DNA of 64,000 nt, taken from positions 1,240,001 to 1,304,000 of the forward strand of contig WJXW01000013.1 in assembly GCA_015832175.1 (NCBI GenBank). The letters run 5' to 3'. Under the pieces are notes generated by a model. The model saw only the letters and a list, made by a program, of their open reading frames with translations, searched no databases and was not told the origin of the DNA. Below are positions 10,143-23,000 of the stretch, in pieces. This DNA comes from Paraphaeosphaeria minitans (taxonomy: Eukaryota > Ascomycota > Dothideomycetes > Pleosporales > Didymosphaeriaceae). Position numbers and translations under genes: made by a program. Position 1 is the stretch's first letter; every line of letters begins with the position of its first letter.

Positions 10143-11340
10143 AACTACGCTATTAAAGTTAGAATATATTTCTAACTAGTTAGGTAATAGGCCTAGTTTA
10201 TTAAAGTGAGAATATATTTCTATTTAAAAGAATTCTAGGCCTAGTAGTTCATTAGGGCTAGCGTAGTACTAGGCGTAACTTATAGAAGTTAGTAGAGCTT
10301 CTAGACTAGCCGTTTATAGCTAGAATAATACCTTCTATAGTTAGGTAATAGACCTCATCTAGTAAAATAAAGTTAGGTTTATATTTAGAATTTTTTAAGG
10401 CCTAGTCTAATATTAGGGCTAATATACTACTAGGCGTAAGCTTTAATAGATAGTAGAGCTTCTAGACTAGCTATTTATAGCTAGAATAATATCCTTTATA
10501 GCTAGGTAATAGACCTACTTTAGTGAAAGCGAGTTTAGGTTTATTTTTAAAAGGGTTTTAGGCCTAGTACTATATTAGGGCTAGCGTAGCACTTAGTGTA
10601 GGTTATAATGTCTAGTAGAGCTTCTAAACTAGCCTTTTAGAGCTAGAATTATACCCTATATAGCTAGGTAATAGACCTAATTTAGTAACGCGCGGATAGG
10701 TTTATATTTAGAAAGATTTAAGGGCTTATACTATATTAGGGCTAGCGTAGTAGTTAGTATAGCTTATAATAGCTAGTAGGACTTCTAAACTAACCTTTTA
10801 TAGCTAGAATAATGTTCTATATAGCTAGGTAATAAGACTAGATTATTAAAGCGAAAAGAAATTTATATTAAAAAAGGTTTTAGGCTTTATACTATATTAG
10901 AGCTAGTTTTATACTAGATGTTACCTATAATAGCTACTAGAGCTTTTAGACTAGTTATTTCTAGCTAGAATAATATCCTATATAGCTAGATAATAGACCT
11001 AATTTACTAAAGCGAGTATAAATATATAATGAAAAACGGTTTTAGGCCTAGTACTATATTGGAGCTAGCGTAGAACTAGATATAATCTATAATAACTAGT
11101 AGAACTTCTAGACTAGCCTTCTATAGCTAGAATAATGCCCTATATAGCTAGGTAGTAGACTTAACTATTAAAGCGTATATATATATATATTTTAAAAAGT
11201 ATTAGGCCTATTATCCTATTAGGTCTAGTCTAATACTAGGCCTAGCCTAATATAGGTAGTGTAGCCCTAGTACTAGCCTATTATAGTTAGAATCTATCTC
11301 TAACTAGCTAGATAGTAGGTCTCTCAAGGTAAGAATATAC
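10140..11340. repeat. 161-bp satellite array, about 7 copies
   Basis: The landmark 'attagggctagcgtag' recurs at 10251, 10412, 10574, 10735, 10896, 11058 and 11218, giving spacings of 161, 162, 161, 161, 162 and 160. Each unit also carries 'gagcttctagactagcc' and 'tagctaggtaatagacct'-like blocks. Units differ by many transitions, so the array is old. There is no open frame, and the units are far too long and divergent for CRISPR repeats. Confidence 0.88.
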
Positions 11341-11377
11341 CTCTATCTTTATTTTTATTAATATTAATATTTATATT

Positions 11378-11802
11378 TGTAAAGAGGAGGTAGAGGCTAG
11401 AGGATAAAGGGTAACCTTCTAGACCTTCTAGTACTTTCTCTCCCCTAGTACTAGTTACCTAGAATAGTAGAAACTAGGGTAATAGAGGGCAGATTAAACG
11501 TAGTTAAATAGAGTAATAAAACCTTAGGTATAGGCTTAGAATTGCTATCTAGGATAGAGAGTACACGTAGAAGGTAACTCTCCTTATATACATACAGTAG
11601 AGATTCTAGAGTATTCTACTTAGTAATTCTCTACTATCTATAACTTTACCTATAACGTCCCCTATAACGTCACCTTATAACGTTAGCTATAACGTTACCT
11701 AGTATCTATAGGGCTATGACGTCATTATGACGTCATTATAGAAAGTTCTAGAATATAGAAATGGTAACTCTAGGAACCTTTAAAGGTTACCTAATCCTTA
11801 TA
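11378..11802 (+). repeat. Solo LTR-X, second copy
   Basis: It is 425 bp, the same length as 5917-6341, and flanked by TSDs atatt (11373-11377 and 11803-11807). The ACGT array is kept at about 11640-11745, including two perfect TGACGTCA sites 11 bp apart that are intact here and mutated to TAACGTCA in the other copy. Confidence 0.87.
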
Positions 11803-11807
11803 ATATT

Positions 11808-12180
11808 TATATTTATACTTATATTTAGTACTAGTATAGTATTAGGTCTAGTGTATATATTATCTTAGTAATATTTCACTATTTTATGGCTAGTGTGGCT
11901 AGTGCAGATATTAGATACTAGCGTATATATTTACGGCTAATATTTTAATGTTTATGGCTAAAACAGCGTAGTTGTCTAATTGGGTGCATCTATTTCGGCT
12001 CGGTAAAACGTTATTACGTTAGGTTTTAGGAGCCAATTAGCATCTAGAAAAGTAGGCTTCTAGGCCAATTATAGAGCTATATTTCTATCCTAATCTAGCC
12101 CTAAGTTTTCTCTAGTATATAAAGTTCTACTATAAGAAGCTTATTCTTCTCTCCTTACTACGTTCGTCTTTTATTATAAG
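11808..12180. other. Unique segment, right end of 2.7-kb insert
   Basis: It has no recognised gene. The part at 11960-12050 is less RIP-mutated and carries a short inverted pair (CTAATTGG near 11976 and CCAATTAG near 12033). Confidence 0.35.
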
Positions 12181-14990
12181 TAATAATTTAGCTCTGTAAC
12201 TTAAAGCTTCCTTAATATAAAAGTAACTAGATGCTACTTCTAGTCCTTTATTAGCTATAAAAGGATACTATATATTATAAAAGTAAATATGTTAGTCTCT
12301 AATTAGATTAGTAACGTAGGGTTAAAGTAGCGTAGAATAGGTGCACCCAAGAAACGCGTTTTAAGTATTTTAAAAGTATTATTAGCCTTTACTAACTATT
12401 AGAATAGTTAGTTCTTTGTAAGTAGGTCTAAGAGAGGAGCGGTCTCTTACGCATATACCTTAATAAATCCCCTATAAAAGTTTATAAAGCTTAGAAATAA
12501 TAAGAGCTCTTACATTCTAGTTAGCTACGGCTATTTTATAATAGTTACTATATACGTAGGATTTGTGCAGATTCCTTATATAGTTATAATAAAACTAAAG
12601 AAGTAGACTTCGCCTAAGGCGAATATAAACTTAGTTAAATTAATAAAAAGTTTAGTCTTATATAGTAATTTAAGTATAGTGTAGACAGCGCGCTAGTAAA
12701 GTGTAAGATCCTTATTATAGGTATAAATAAGTATATTATCTAGATACACAACGTATATATAGTCTAGATATAGTGCCAGTACCTTATTAATATATGCCTA
12801 GAAGCTCGCAGGGGCATTAGTTAAGCTAAATAGTATTACTAGGTATTTAAAGTGGCTATAGTAAGTTTAGATTATAGTTTTCCACTTATCTCCTACCTAG
12901 ATTTAAATTCTATAGTAGGCGTTATAAAGATTACAGATTATATAGTAGTATACGCCTAATAGGAGGTTAAGTGTCTCTCTAACTAAGGGTAGTAGGTAAT
13001 AATTTTTAATAGTAATCGCGTTAAGGCCTTAATAATCTACGTAAAGCTATAGTGTACTATCTTTCTTAGAAGTAAATAGAATTAGTGCTTTAGCTAGGAT
13101 AGTGCTATACCTAATCTATTTCTTCTCTAAGGCATTTTTTAGATATTTCTAAAGTACCTTAAGCTTTTACTCTAAGATATTATAAAGTAGTCTACAAGGA
13201 GGTTTCTTTCCCTCTATAATAAGGATAGTATAATTAGATTCCTTAAAATTTAGTAAAGTAAACGCTACTTTTTTATTAAATATATTACTATATCTGCGTA
13301 ATAGGTTGGAAATACGTAGTACCTACGCTACGCGCGCTTTATTCATGTACACTAGGTATTTTAAGCTTACACTAGTTATCTATAAGACTTTTAGAAAAAA
13401 TAATTCTAAGCTAGTATACTCTATGTTATCTTTAAAGTCCCTTATAGTAATAAGCTGTATTAAAGCTATAGTATAGCCCTAGCGCTATATTTATAAGCTG
13501 TAATTAAGGTAGATATTACCTTCTTATAGAAAGGGGTTACTAAGTAGGAGAGGGATTCTTTCCTTATTAACACTATAGATAGTAGTTTTTATCCTACGCT
13601 CTACCCCTATATTATTTATAATACGTATCTATAGCGTATACGCGGTATAGGTGCTCGACTTTTAGGCCCTAATCTATCCTAGTTTAGGGAGCTTAGCCCC
13701 TTTAATAGGCTTTAAATTTATTTTAATAGCAATAATCTAGCTAATTAGACTAATATTAGCCTATAAGTTAAAAATTATTTAGAGTTTCCTCTTTGCGCTA
13801 GTATTTCTAGCTGCGCTATATTTGCGCTTTATATCTAGTAAAATATAAATTAGTAGGCGCATTACTATATCTAGGTTATAGGTAAGGCTTAGCCTTTTCC
13901 TATATAGTTTACTTGTATAGGAATCTAATCAGGATTACTACCTCTACATTTATTAGTATAGTAGCTAGTTTTATAGCACTTATAGTAGGTAACACTTTTT
14001 TTATTTTAGGTCTTACTACTACCTTTAGATATTTAGTAGTTTAGTATAGTACTTTTAGATTTCTTTAATATATAACGTAGGCTTAACTCCTGCGTTATAG
14101 GTGCGTAGCGTAGGTTTCGCTTAAGCATAGAGCCTAAAGTAATAAAGTCTTTTCTAATTATAGGCACCTAATAGTAGTTAGTGATAGCCCTCTATAGCTT
14201 AGGTTTAAGCTTAGAGAAGAGGTACTATACCCTTTACTTTTTAGTGTAAGGTATAAGTTAATTTTTAAAAATATTAAGGTAGGTTATAAAGGAGTAAATA
14301 GTTTAGTCTCTTTACTATATTACCTAAGTATACGCTATAGCTGCTTCGAGACTATAGTTTACTAGATTTAAAAGTAAGTTAAGTATATACTACTTAAAGT
14401 ACTTCTAGATAGGTATTTTTTACTTAGCTTTAAAGGTGCGCTTATAGTGTATATACTATAGTTCTTATCGATTACCTATAAGGTTCTATATTATCTAGAT
14501 AACCTTATTTTTATGCTACACAAATTCTTATAGTAAGAGGCAAAAGGCCACTTTATAGGAATAGAAGAATTTATAATATTTTTTAAAATTCTTACCTTTA
14601 TATTTAATAGGGTTCTTAGGTTAAAGTGTACACTTAACGTATATTACTATATACGCTATAGGCACGTCCTACTTATATATATTAGTAGGTAGGATTTTAA
14701 TACCCTTAGTAATAGCTACTACGCTAGGGGTTTAGCTTATATTTTTAAGTTAGGAGATTTTAACCTTCTAAGGCATAAAATTAATACATAGCGTAAAGCT
14801 TATTACGCTTTTTTTAAGTAACTAGAATATACTACTCAAGTGTTAAAGGCAAGCTTAAGTTACGTGTTACTAGCTCTTTTCCTATATACTAAGTAAGAGG
14901 GTCTTTACTACTTTTAGGGGCTTTAGGTAAAGTCTACCCTCTACTAGTAGCCTATATAACTCTAGGAACTATTCTTAGACTATAATAGAT
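12181..14990 (-). pseudogene. Gypsy-1 copy D gag, protease and RT
   Basis: Reading leftwards from the 5' LTR there is a leader, gag (about 14750-13960), protease (about 13750-13450) and RT (about 13260-12330). The gag ends in a CCHC knuckle near 13966-14000. The RT catalytic motif reads YLDN near 12735-12760 instead of YLDD, a RIP-type Asp-to-Asn change. The site near 13290, uninterrupted here, shows where a Copia element entered copy B. A matching uninterrupted site near 12340 shows the same for the solo LTR at 26475. Confidence 0.8.
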
Positions 14991-15001
14991 AAAGTATTAT
15001 T

Positions 15002-15216
15002 ATAGAAGGTCTAGTTATAGGTAATAGTATTTACTTTACACTAGGAAGGATAGTAAAAGAATAACTTAATAGTATTAATAGAATAATACTTATTTTATAT
15101 AATATTAGGGTATAGTGTAGGTTTTCCGTAGCTAGCTTACTTAGCGTATAGGCCCTTTATAGGTCCTTAGCGCTAGATGCTATAACACTATAATAATATC
15201 GTGATATACCTATTAT
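15002..15216 (-). repeat. Gypsy-1 5' LTR of copy D
   Basis: It is 215 bp and pairs with 5567-5781. The outer edge abuts gtttt (15217-15221), the TSD shared with 5562-5566. Confidence 0.88.
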
Positions 15217-15290
15217 GTTTTATATACGCTAGATAAGTTTACCTTATTTATAAATCTACTTACTCTACTATACTTATTCCTTAGTAGTGT
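15217..15290 (-). pseudogene. Gypsy-1 relic E: right remnant
   Basis: It matches 9110-9180 of copy D ('cttatttataaatctacttactctacta' region). It is the part of relic E to the right of the D insertion. Beyond 15290 the sequence belongs to element F. Confidence 0.6.
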
Positions 15291-16544
15291 AATGGGCTAG
15301 GACTATACCCTAGCCTTTAGAAGGATTTTAAGGAAAGGAACTACCCTAAAGAAGTAAACCTACTAAAGAAAACTCTTCTTTTAAGTAGTATACCCCCCTC
15401 TAGAAACTTAATATATAGAATTTATCCTTTATATTAGGCACTTATAGTTCTATTTACTCTTTAAGGCTAGCCTATAATATTAAATTCTAGATCTTCTAGA
15501 AAAGAGTTATTTAAAGGAATAAAGAAACGTAATAGAGTCTAGAATAATCCCTTAATAGATACCTCTAATATTACTAAGTTAGTAGAATAACTATAGAACC
15601 TAATCACTACTAGAGACAAAGACCGCTCTACTATATAAACACTATAACTCTAGAATAAAGAGCTACGTAAGCTCTTTATACACTAGTAGGCTTACGCCAG
15701 TACTATTCTAGGCCTATTTACCTCTACTATAGGGGGCAGATCCCTATTTACTAGCGTAGACTAGCTAATTCTACACTATAAACTACTCCTAAACTTAACT
15801 AAGTTTAGAGGCTTAAAAATCTAGTTTAGGGCCTAGAAGGTTATAATAGACTATAAGTTCTAGGCTAATAAGTAGTTTATTAGTTCCCCCTAGGAGGAAA
15901 AGGCACTAATATAGGACTGCCTAAATAATAGTCCTTAGGATATAGTAGCGGTCTTCTACTAAGCTAGGGGGGCAGATAGCTAGTTTAACCTATAGACGTT
16001 TATGTAGTACCTTACCTTTATATATACTAATAAACACATCTGATTTAAAGGCTAAAGCACGCTTTAATATAATTAGGTAGAACTCTAGAGAGAGTTTCTC
16101 TAACTTTTATATTTACTTTAAATAAACCTTAGTAGAGGTAGGTAGTAGCTAGTAGGATAATACTAAGAAACTATGTAAGTTATGCCATGTAATCTAGTAT
16201 AATATCTATATAGTTACCCTTAACTGCGACGTTCCTAAGGGGGACTATAACGCGGCTGTTATTAGGTTTTTATAGATTATAGTAGACCTTAAAATAGAGG
16301 CCATAGAAGATAAGCTTACTATTTAAGCTACTTTCTATAAAGGTGGCTAGCCCTCTTCTAAAGATAATAATAGTAATATTTAAATAACTCTTATAGCAGC
16401 GTTAACCTTAACCTAGCCCTAAGCTAGTAGAGAGGCGGGTAAGTAGCGCCTAAACTAGATACCTAACTATATCTTCTAGTAACACTAGGACGTAGGCGTA
16501 TATACTTACTATAGTAAGCCTAACTATATAGCTAAAGCCTACTT
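15291..16544 (+). pseudogene. Element F gag, split at its zinc knuckle
   Basis: The first 190 bp are noncoding leader. From about 15480 a Gag-like frame can be followed through RIP stops, with blocks EEKALI-DCL, YLTFIYTNKHI and ESFSNFYIYFK, plus at least one small frameshift. At about 16497-16542 it reads VYTYYSKPNYIAKAY, a C-x2-C-x4-H-x4-C knuckle before RIP. The frame is cut inside this motif by copy B, with TSD tactt (16540-16544). The sequence resumes at 63672 (tactc) and leads into an aspartic protease. F differs in gag from Gypsy-1, whose knuckle reads TYYKCYKTSHYTNKY. Its LTRs are not identified. Confidence 0.7.
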
Positions 16545-16760
16545 ATAATAGGTAGATTATAATATTATTATAGTGTTGTGGTATCTAGCGCTAAGGACTT
16601 ATAGAGGGCCAATACGCTAAGCAGAGCTAGCTGCGTACAACCTAGACTACGCCCTAACTCTATATAAGATAAGTATTATTCTATTAATACTACTAAGTTA
16701 TTCTTTTACTATCCTTTTTAGTGTAAAGTAAGTACCATTGCCTATAACTAGATTTTATAT
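16545..16760 (+). repeat. Gypsy-1 5' LTR of copy B
   Basis: It is 216 bp and begins ATAATAGGTAG (GTAACGGGTAG before RIP). It is followed by the internal sequence 'aataatactttatct', as at the 5' LTR of copy D. Confidence 0.87.
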
Positions 16761-18478
16761 AATAATACTTTATCTATAATAGTCTAAGGATAGCTCCTAA
16801 AGTTAAATAAGCCACTAGTAGGGGGTAGACCTTACTTAAAGCCCCTAAAAGTAGTAAAGACCCTCTTACCTAGTATATAGAAGGAAAGTTAGTAATATAT
16901 AACTCAAGCCTACCTTTAATACTTGGGTAGTATATTCTAGTTACTAAAAAAAAGCGTAATAAGCTTTACGCTATATATTAATTTTATGCCTTAGAAGATA
17001 AGATCTCTTAACTTAAAAATATAAGCTAAACCCTAGTGTAGTAGCTACTACTAAGAATATTAAAATCCCACCTACTAATATATAAAAGTGGGACGCGCCT
17101 ATAGCGTATATAGTAATATATGTTAAGTATACGCTTTAACCTAAGGACCCTATTAAATATAGAGGTAAGAACCTTAAGAAATATTATAAATTCTTCTATT
17201 CCTATAAAGTGGCCTTTCGCCTCTTACTATAAGAATTTGTGTAGGATAGAGAAAAAGTTATCTAGGTAATATAGTACCTTATAGGCACCCTAAGAGAACT
17301 ATAGTATATATACTATAAACGCACCTTTAAAGCTAAGAGAGAAATATCTACCTAGAAGTACTTTAAATAGTATACACTTAACCTACTTTTAGACCTAGTG
17401 AATTACAGTCTAGAAGTAGCTATAGTGTATACTTAGGTAATATAGTAAAAAGACTAAACTATTTACTTCTTTATTACCTACCTTAATATCCTTAAAGATT
17501 AACTTACACCTTACACTAAAAAGTAAAGAGTATAGTACTTCTTCTCTAAGCTTCAACCTAAGCTATAGAGGGTTATTAGTAATTACTATTAGGTGCCTAT
17601 AACTAGGAAAAACCTTATTACTTTAGGCTCTACGCTTAAGCGAAACCTGTGCCGCGTATCTATAATATAGGAGTTAAGCCTATGTTATATATTGAAGAAA
17701 TCTAAGGATACTACACTAAACTAATAAATATCTAAAGGTAATAGTAAGACCTAGAATAAGAAAAGTATTACCTACTATAAGTGCTATAAAACTAGCCACT
17801 ATACTAATAAATATAGAGGTGGTAATCTAAATTACATTTCTATATAAGTGAACTATATAGGAAAAGGCTAAGCCTTATTTATAATCTAGGTATAGTAAGG
17901 CGCCTACTAATTTATATTTTACTAGGTATAAAGCGCACGTGTAGCGCAGCTAGAAATATAGGCTTAGAGAGGAAACTCTAAATAATTCTTAACCTATAGG
18001 CTAATATTAGCCTAATTAGCTAGATTATTACTATTAAAATAAACTTAGAGCCTATTAAAGGGGCTAAGCTTTTTAAACTAGAATAAATTAAGGCCTAAAG
18101 GTAGAGCACTTACGCTGCCTATACGCTCTAGGTACGTATTATAGATAATATAGGGGTAGAGTGTAGGATAAAAACTACTATTTATAGCGTTAATAAGAAA
18201 GGGATTACCCTCCTACTTAGTAACCCCTTCCTATAAAAAGGTAATATCTACCTTAATTACAGCTTATAAATATAGCGCTAGGGCTATACTATGGCTTTAA
18301 TATAGCTTATTACTATAAAGGACTTTAAACATAATATAGAGTATACTAGCTTAGAATTATTTCTTCTAAAAGTCTTCTAGATAACTAGTGTAAGCTTAGA
18401 GCACCTAGTATATATTAATAAAGTGTATATAGTATAGGTACTACGCATTTCTAACGTATCACGCGAATATAGTAATAT
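16761..18478 (+). pseudogene. Gypsy-1 copy B gag and protease
   Basis: After a leader of about 240 bp, the Gag frame runs about 17000-17870 with long readable stretches (DPIKYRGKNLKKYYKFFYSY) and a CCHC knuckle at about 17775-17825 (TYYKCYKTSHYTNKY). A second frame from about 17990 reads ANISLISQ..TIKINLEPIKGAKL and later GITLLLSNPFLQKGNIYLNY, consistent with a Ty3/Gypsy aspartic protease domain. The frame is cut at 18474-18478 (aatat) by a Copia element. Confidence 0.8.
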
Positions 18479-18716
18479 TGTAGATTTGGCTCAATCTGCA
18501 ATTAAGCATTTAAGGGTTAATAGTATACTATCGTGTAAAGGGTGAGAAGTAGGTTTAATTAATTACGTCTAGTCTATTATACAAAGGGGCCCTAAGGGCT
18601 TTATAAAGTCTCTGCCTCTTAGCGCTAACCTAAGTAGTGGGTCCTTATGCAGGTCCCTATAGGTAGGCAGGCCCCTACTTTACCTAGTATTACTTGTACA
18701 ATAAACTGTATAGACA
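18479..18716 (-). repeat. Copia 3' LTR (238-bp form)
   Basis: It is the reverse complement of the TGTC...ACA LTR without the 74-bp duplication. It contains the palindrome AATAGTATACTATT. Confidence 0.9.
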
Positions 18717-20059
18717 CTAGCAACTTTTTTTTTGTGTAATAGCCTATATTTATTATACGCTTCCTTTTCCTGTCCTTCTCTATCTATACAGTTAGCCTTC
18801 CCCTATTAGAATAGGTTATAGGGTAGGTGCAGTGTTACTATATAGTAGAGGTCCTGTTTATACCTACTCTTATATAAATAGGTAGTAATAGCTAACCTGC
18901 TTAGTTCTTACCCTACCCCTTTGTATAGTAGCAGAGCTGTATCGCACAATAAGGCTCTTTCTAGGCATGTGTCTTATGCGTAAATAGAAGGTGGGATATT
19001 AAGTAATACAATGCTTAGCGCTAGGTTTTAGTAAGTAGGTATAAAAAGATGTCTCCTAGCTCCTCTAAACCCTCTCTCCTTTATTCTACTTTAATATATA
19101 TGTACTTTCCTCCCTTCTTGCCTTATTTTTTTTAGTGTCTTAGTGTCTAGTAGCTAGTGCTCTATTACTAGTGAATATATATAGCTTTTTTTATATAATG
19201 CTAATTTTTAATAAGACACATATATATACATATATACACTTACTATTGTATAATAGCTAATAATGCTATTAGTCTGTTAGGCGCTAGTGCCCTTACTGCT
19301 AGTGTCTTTATACTAGTTATTATAGGCTACACTAGATCGCGCATCTAGGTTAACCTTCCTACTAGTTCGCCTAGTATAAGGGCCTTTATGCAGAGCCTAG
19401 TAGTAGATATATAATAAATCCTTTAAAGCATCTTTGTTTTTATTGTACAATACTAACAGGAGTAGGATAAAAAAGCTAGAGTAGCCTAGATGCCCTCTTA
19501 GGATATTATTATGCAAATCCTAGTTAGTATAAACCTCTAGTAGTAGGCTGCTCGTGTTATATAACGTAAGGGATGTTAGTAAGTAGTACTTATCTAGTCG
19601 CGCGGCCAAGTTCAAAATAAGCCTTATACTTACTTATGCGGCACTACTAATACTAGCAATTAGGTGTTCCTAGATTATTATATAATCCTAGGCTATAAGT
19701 CTAGATTATGCACCACCTATATATAGAAGTTATATAGTGCTCGTTGTAAGCGTCGTGTATAAGGGGGGGGGTGAATGTCTTTATTACACAAAGGGGTAGG
19801 TAGGCCTAGTCTTAAGATATCTAAATTATTAATATAGAAAATATGTTCTTTAATGTCTTTGTACAATCTCCTATAATATGTTCCCTCTCTTATAATAAAA
19901 CTGTAATGTTAAATTAGTAGTAGGGCTATATAGCCTAAAGATAAATGTGTCTGTGCGAAGTTATAGTAAGTTAGATAGAAAAAGAAATTTTTCTTCTTTT
20001 TTTTTTTAAAATAGTGAGTGAAATAACAAAAGAAATGTGGTATAGTAGAGTAGTTACTC
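18717..20059 (-). other. Copia region between RNase H and 3' LTR
   Basis: The part at 18717-19085 is shared with all gag-only copies, where it is fused in frame to gag. The part at 19086-20059 is found only here and shows no clear frame. It includes a run of nine G at 19763-19771. Confidence 0.55.
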
Positions 20060-23000
20060 TATTATACAGTCCTTATTAATTCTATCTACTAAAGCCTTAA
20101 TAGCAATGTGTAGTTTATTTATTAAGATTAGTATTTAGAGTGCCTAGTTAGGTGCTTTCTTTATACAAGTATTAGTAGGATTATCTTTGCTATTAATCCA
20201 CCTAATCTCTATAATTTCCTATTTTTTATACGAATCTCTAATTAATATAATATTAATTATAAGGCGTTTTTTATTTATAGTGCCTAGTTGTACAAGGCAT
20301 TTGTACAGGGATTTCAAGTTAGTATAGACTATAATAGGAATTAGGGGGATCTAAAGTGTTTATACAATCTATTAGAGTATTGTGCTTAATATAATTATAT
20401 TATTAAAACCGCCTACTAGGCTGTACAATTCACTTGCTAGAACACTTCTAGTTACTCTTTTACACTTCACTAAGTTCTAGTAGATAATATTACTACAGAT
20501 TTTAAAGTCCTAAGTTGTCGTGCAATGTTTCTCTGCTAGTATAATAATAAAGCTAAGCTGTGAGCTTAGGTCTCTATTATTAGTAAAAGAGCTATCTGTA
20601 AAGATAAACAGCTTCGTGTAACCTAGATTAAGTAGAATAAATTTCAGTCCTCTTTATGTATTCTGAATTTGCTAGTTTAAACGTATGTTTAGTGCCTTAA
20701 TATCTTCTTCTGTTAGTACTATTGTTTACGTAGTAATAGATAGGTTAAATGTTACTTCTAGTTAGTAAACTAAAGAGATATATGCACCTCTTGCTTATTA
20801 TACAATATATTAGTGTACAGCGTCTTTGTTTTTACGATTAATTATGCGAAGGCTTTTAGCCTATCCTTTCTATTCTAGGGCGATAACACCTTAGATAAGT
20901 TAGATTTTGCCTCTATTAAACTTAATTACCTTATTTTATATTAAGACGCTTTTATCCTTCGCACACAACTTTATAGTATAGAGCTACTCCTCTTCTTATT
21001 ATATAAAGCTTTCTGTAACCACACTAAGGGTGTTATTAGTCTAGAGTCTAGTAATACTAAATATCTTAGGTCCTTTATCTGTAATAAGTAGGCATAGGTT
21101 ATACGTTAATACATGTATCTTTAGTTTCTCTTTATAGTAGTTATAGTATATCTTAAACTAGTAGAGACCTAATTCTGCTGTGCTATATAGAAGTTGTATA
21201 ACTTATAGAATTGTGTTTAGTAGGAAGAAATCGCGCATTTCTGCTAGTAGTTAGGCGTATAATATATAAAGAAGTTTATTAGTAGACTATATACAGGCCT
21301 AAGTAACATTCCTAAGCTTAATGTGTATATTGTACAACTAAATTAGTGTTGCTAAAAGAGCTAATAGTAACCTCTAGCTTATACGCTAGATAGTAGGGGA
21401 TTATATAAGGATTTTCTCTTTTTCTTTGTTTAAATAGCTAGCAAATACAAGTCTTAATTTTTTATATAGTTAGGTTGTCTTGCCTTTAATCTCTTATATA
21501 AGACGCAGGTGAAAGATATAGCTAGGTTCTTTATTAGGGTTATACAATAAGATTTTAAAAGTGCTATTAGTAATAAGGGTATTTATTTCTACTATATCTA
21601 ATTCTTTAAAGGGCTAGCTAGGTGTAGTAATAATACTATCTATACAAAGCTTTAGTGTAAGCTTAAAGTTATCTTTTTCTTTTGAAGTAATAAACTAGGT
21701 ATTTAGTCTTCCTAATCTTTGTTAAGCTTCACCTAATTATACAACTATAATAGTTTAGTTCTTCCTAGGTCTTCCCCTTAGCCTTAGCTTTAGGGCTTTA
21801 ATTCGTGCGGGTATAGGAGTATCTATATCTTATAGTTCCTGTGTGCTATCTTTAGTTGCGCAATAGTATGGTTTAACCTATATATAGCGTAGTTTTAGAG
21901 GTCTATTTTTAAGCTCTAGAATAATGTCTCTTCCTTTAATACTCTTAATCTTATATAGTCCTTACTATCCCTTCTTTTCTCTCTAGGCTATAACTTTAGA
22001 GCTAGGTGAGAATGTAAGGGTTTCGTGCAATAATAGGCTGTTCCTAGTGTTAATTATACAAGGGACCTTAACTTTAGCTCTATTTTTCTTAAGTATTTTT
22101 ATTACTTTCGAAACTGTATTAGCTTAGGCGATTAGTTCTAGTAAGGGTAAAAAGTCCTTATTAATCCTTAGGTAGGCACTAAAGACTAGGAGGGTAAGTA
22201 CTATACTATTAGGCCTAGCTATATTATTTAGTGCCTTTATTGCTATCTATAGCACTATCTTATTATCTATATAACTATTAATCTTAGCTTTTAAGATGTT
22301 TTACACTTAGCGTAGTAGTGTATGTGCTCTTTTAATCTTGCCTATAGCCTAGTGTGCCTCTACTAGTATTTGCCTATATTCTACCCTAACTATCTTTATA
22401 TAATTCTAAAACTTGTTAAAAGCAAAGTTAGTTCCTAGGTTATAGATAATATAATCTAGTAGGCCTTAGTATATATTAATCTAGCATCTTATTAAGGTAT
22501 CCTAGGTGTCTTGTGCAGTTATTAATCTTAGGAATTAGGCTACCTAAAAGAATATGTCTATATTAATAATATACAGGACATCCCTTTTATTAATTTGTAC
22601 AACATTAATAATAATCTTATAGTTAAAGTATAAGTTTTCTTAGATAAAAGAACTTAAAGTGCCTTAGCGCTTAGTTGTATAACTAGCATTAGTAACAGAA
22701 CTTCCTTACTTTTTCTAGTATAGAGCTCTCTACTTTATACCCTACCTAAGTAAGAAGCTTATATAGTCTTTCCGTCTAAAGGTAGCTAAAGCGGTAGTGT
22801 AGGCGCTAGAGTTCTATTTCTATAAAGAATAAGGCTAATTCTTCTTTGCTAAGATCAAAGAATAGGTGTTTTTATTTTTATATAATAGGTACTATAGTGC
22901 TATCTTTTTGTATAATAATATCTAGGATATTGTTAAAGTATGCCCTAAGCCTATCTACGTCTACTAGTAATAGTAGGAATAGTGTTAGGGTATCTAGGAT

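Larger units (their letters stand above)
9461..12180. mobile_element. 2.7-kb insert of unknown type with satellites
   Basis: The Gypsy-1 sequence jumps from RNase H (left edge about 9460) to RT (right edge about 12181). Copy B is continuous at the matching place (about 26945-26970), so this block is an insertion. Both edges share 'TAA', possibly a short TSD, but no inverted or long terminal repeats were found. Inside are a tRNA-like sequence, a 31-bp minisatellite, a 161-bp satellite and a solo LTR-X. No reading frame was recognised. It may be a non-autonomous element or a chromosomal fragment captured by recombination. Confidence 0.55.
5567..15216 (-). mobile_element. Gypsy-1 copy D with nested inserts
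   Basis: This is a Ty3/Gypsy element on the minus strand with 215-bp LTRs at 15002-15216 (5') and 5567-5781 (3'). It is flanked by identical TSDs, gtttt, at 5562-5566 and 15217-15221. Reading leftwards it holds leader, gag with CCHC knuckle, protease, RT, RNase H, integrase, a tail with an antisense frame, a polypurine tract and the 3' LTR. It is inflated by a 425-bp solo LTR-X (5917-6341) and by a 2.7-kb insert (about 9461-12180) between RT and RNase H. All frames are destroyed by RIP-type stops. Confidence 0.87.

Noticed and set aside
10140..11340. CRISPR-like array
   Set aside because: Units are 161 bp, imperfect throughout, and lack short identical repeats with unique spacers. The genome is fungal.
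19763..19771. Run of nine G as polypurine tract of the Copia element
   Set aside because: It lies more than 1 kb from the 3' LTR and is pyrimidine on the element's coding strand.
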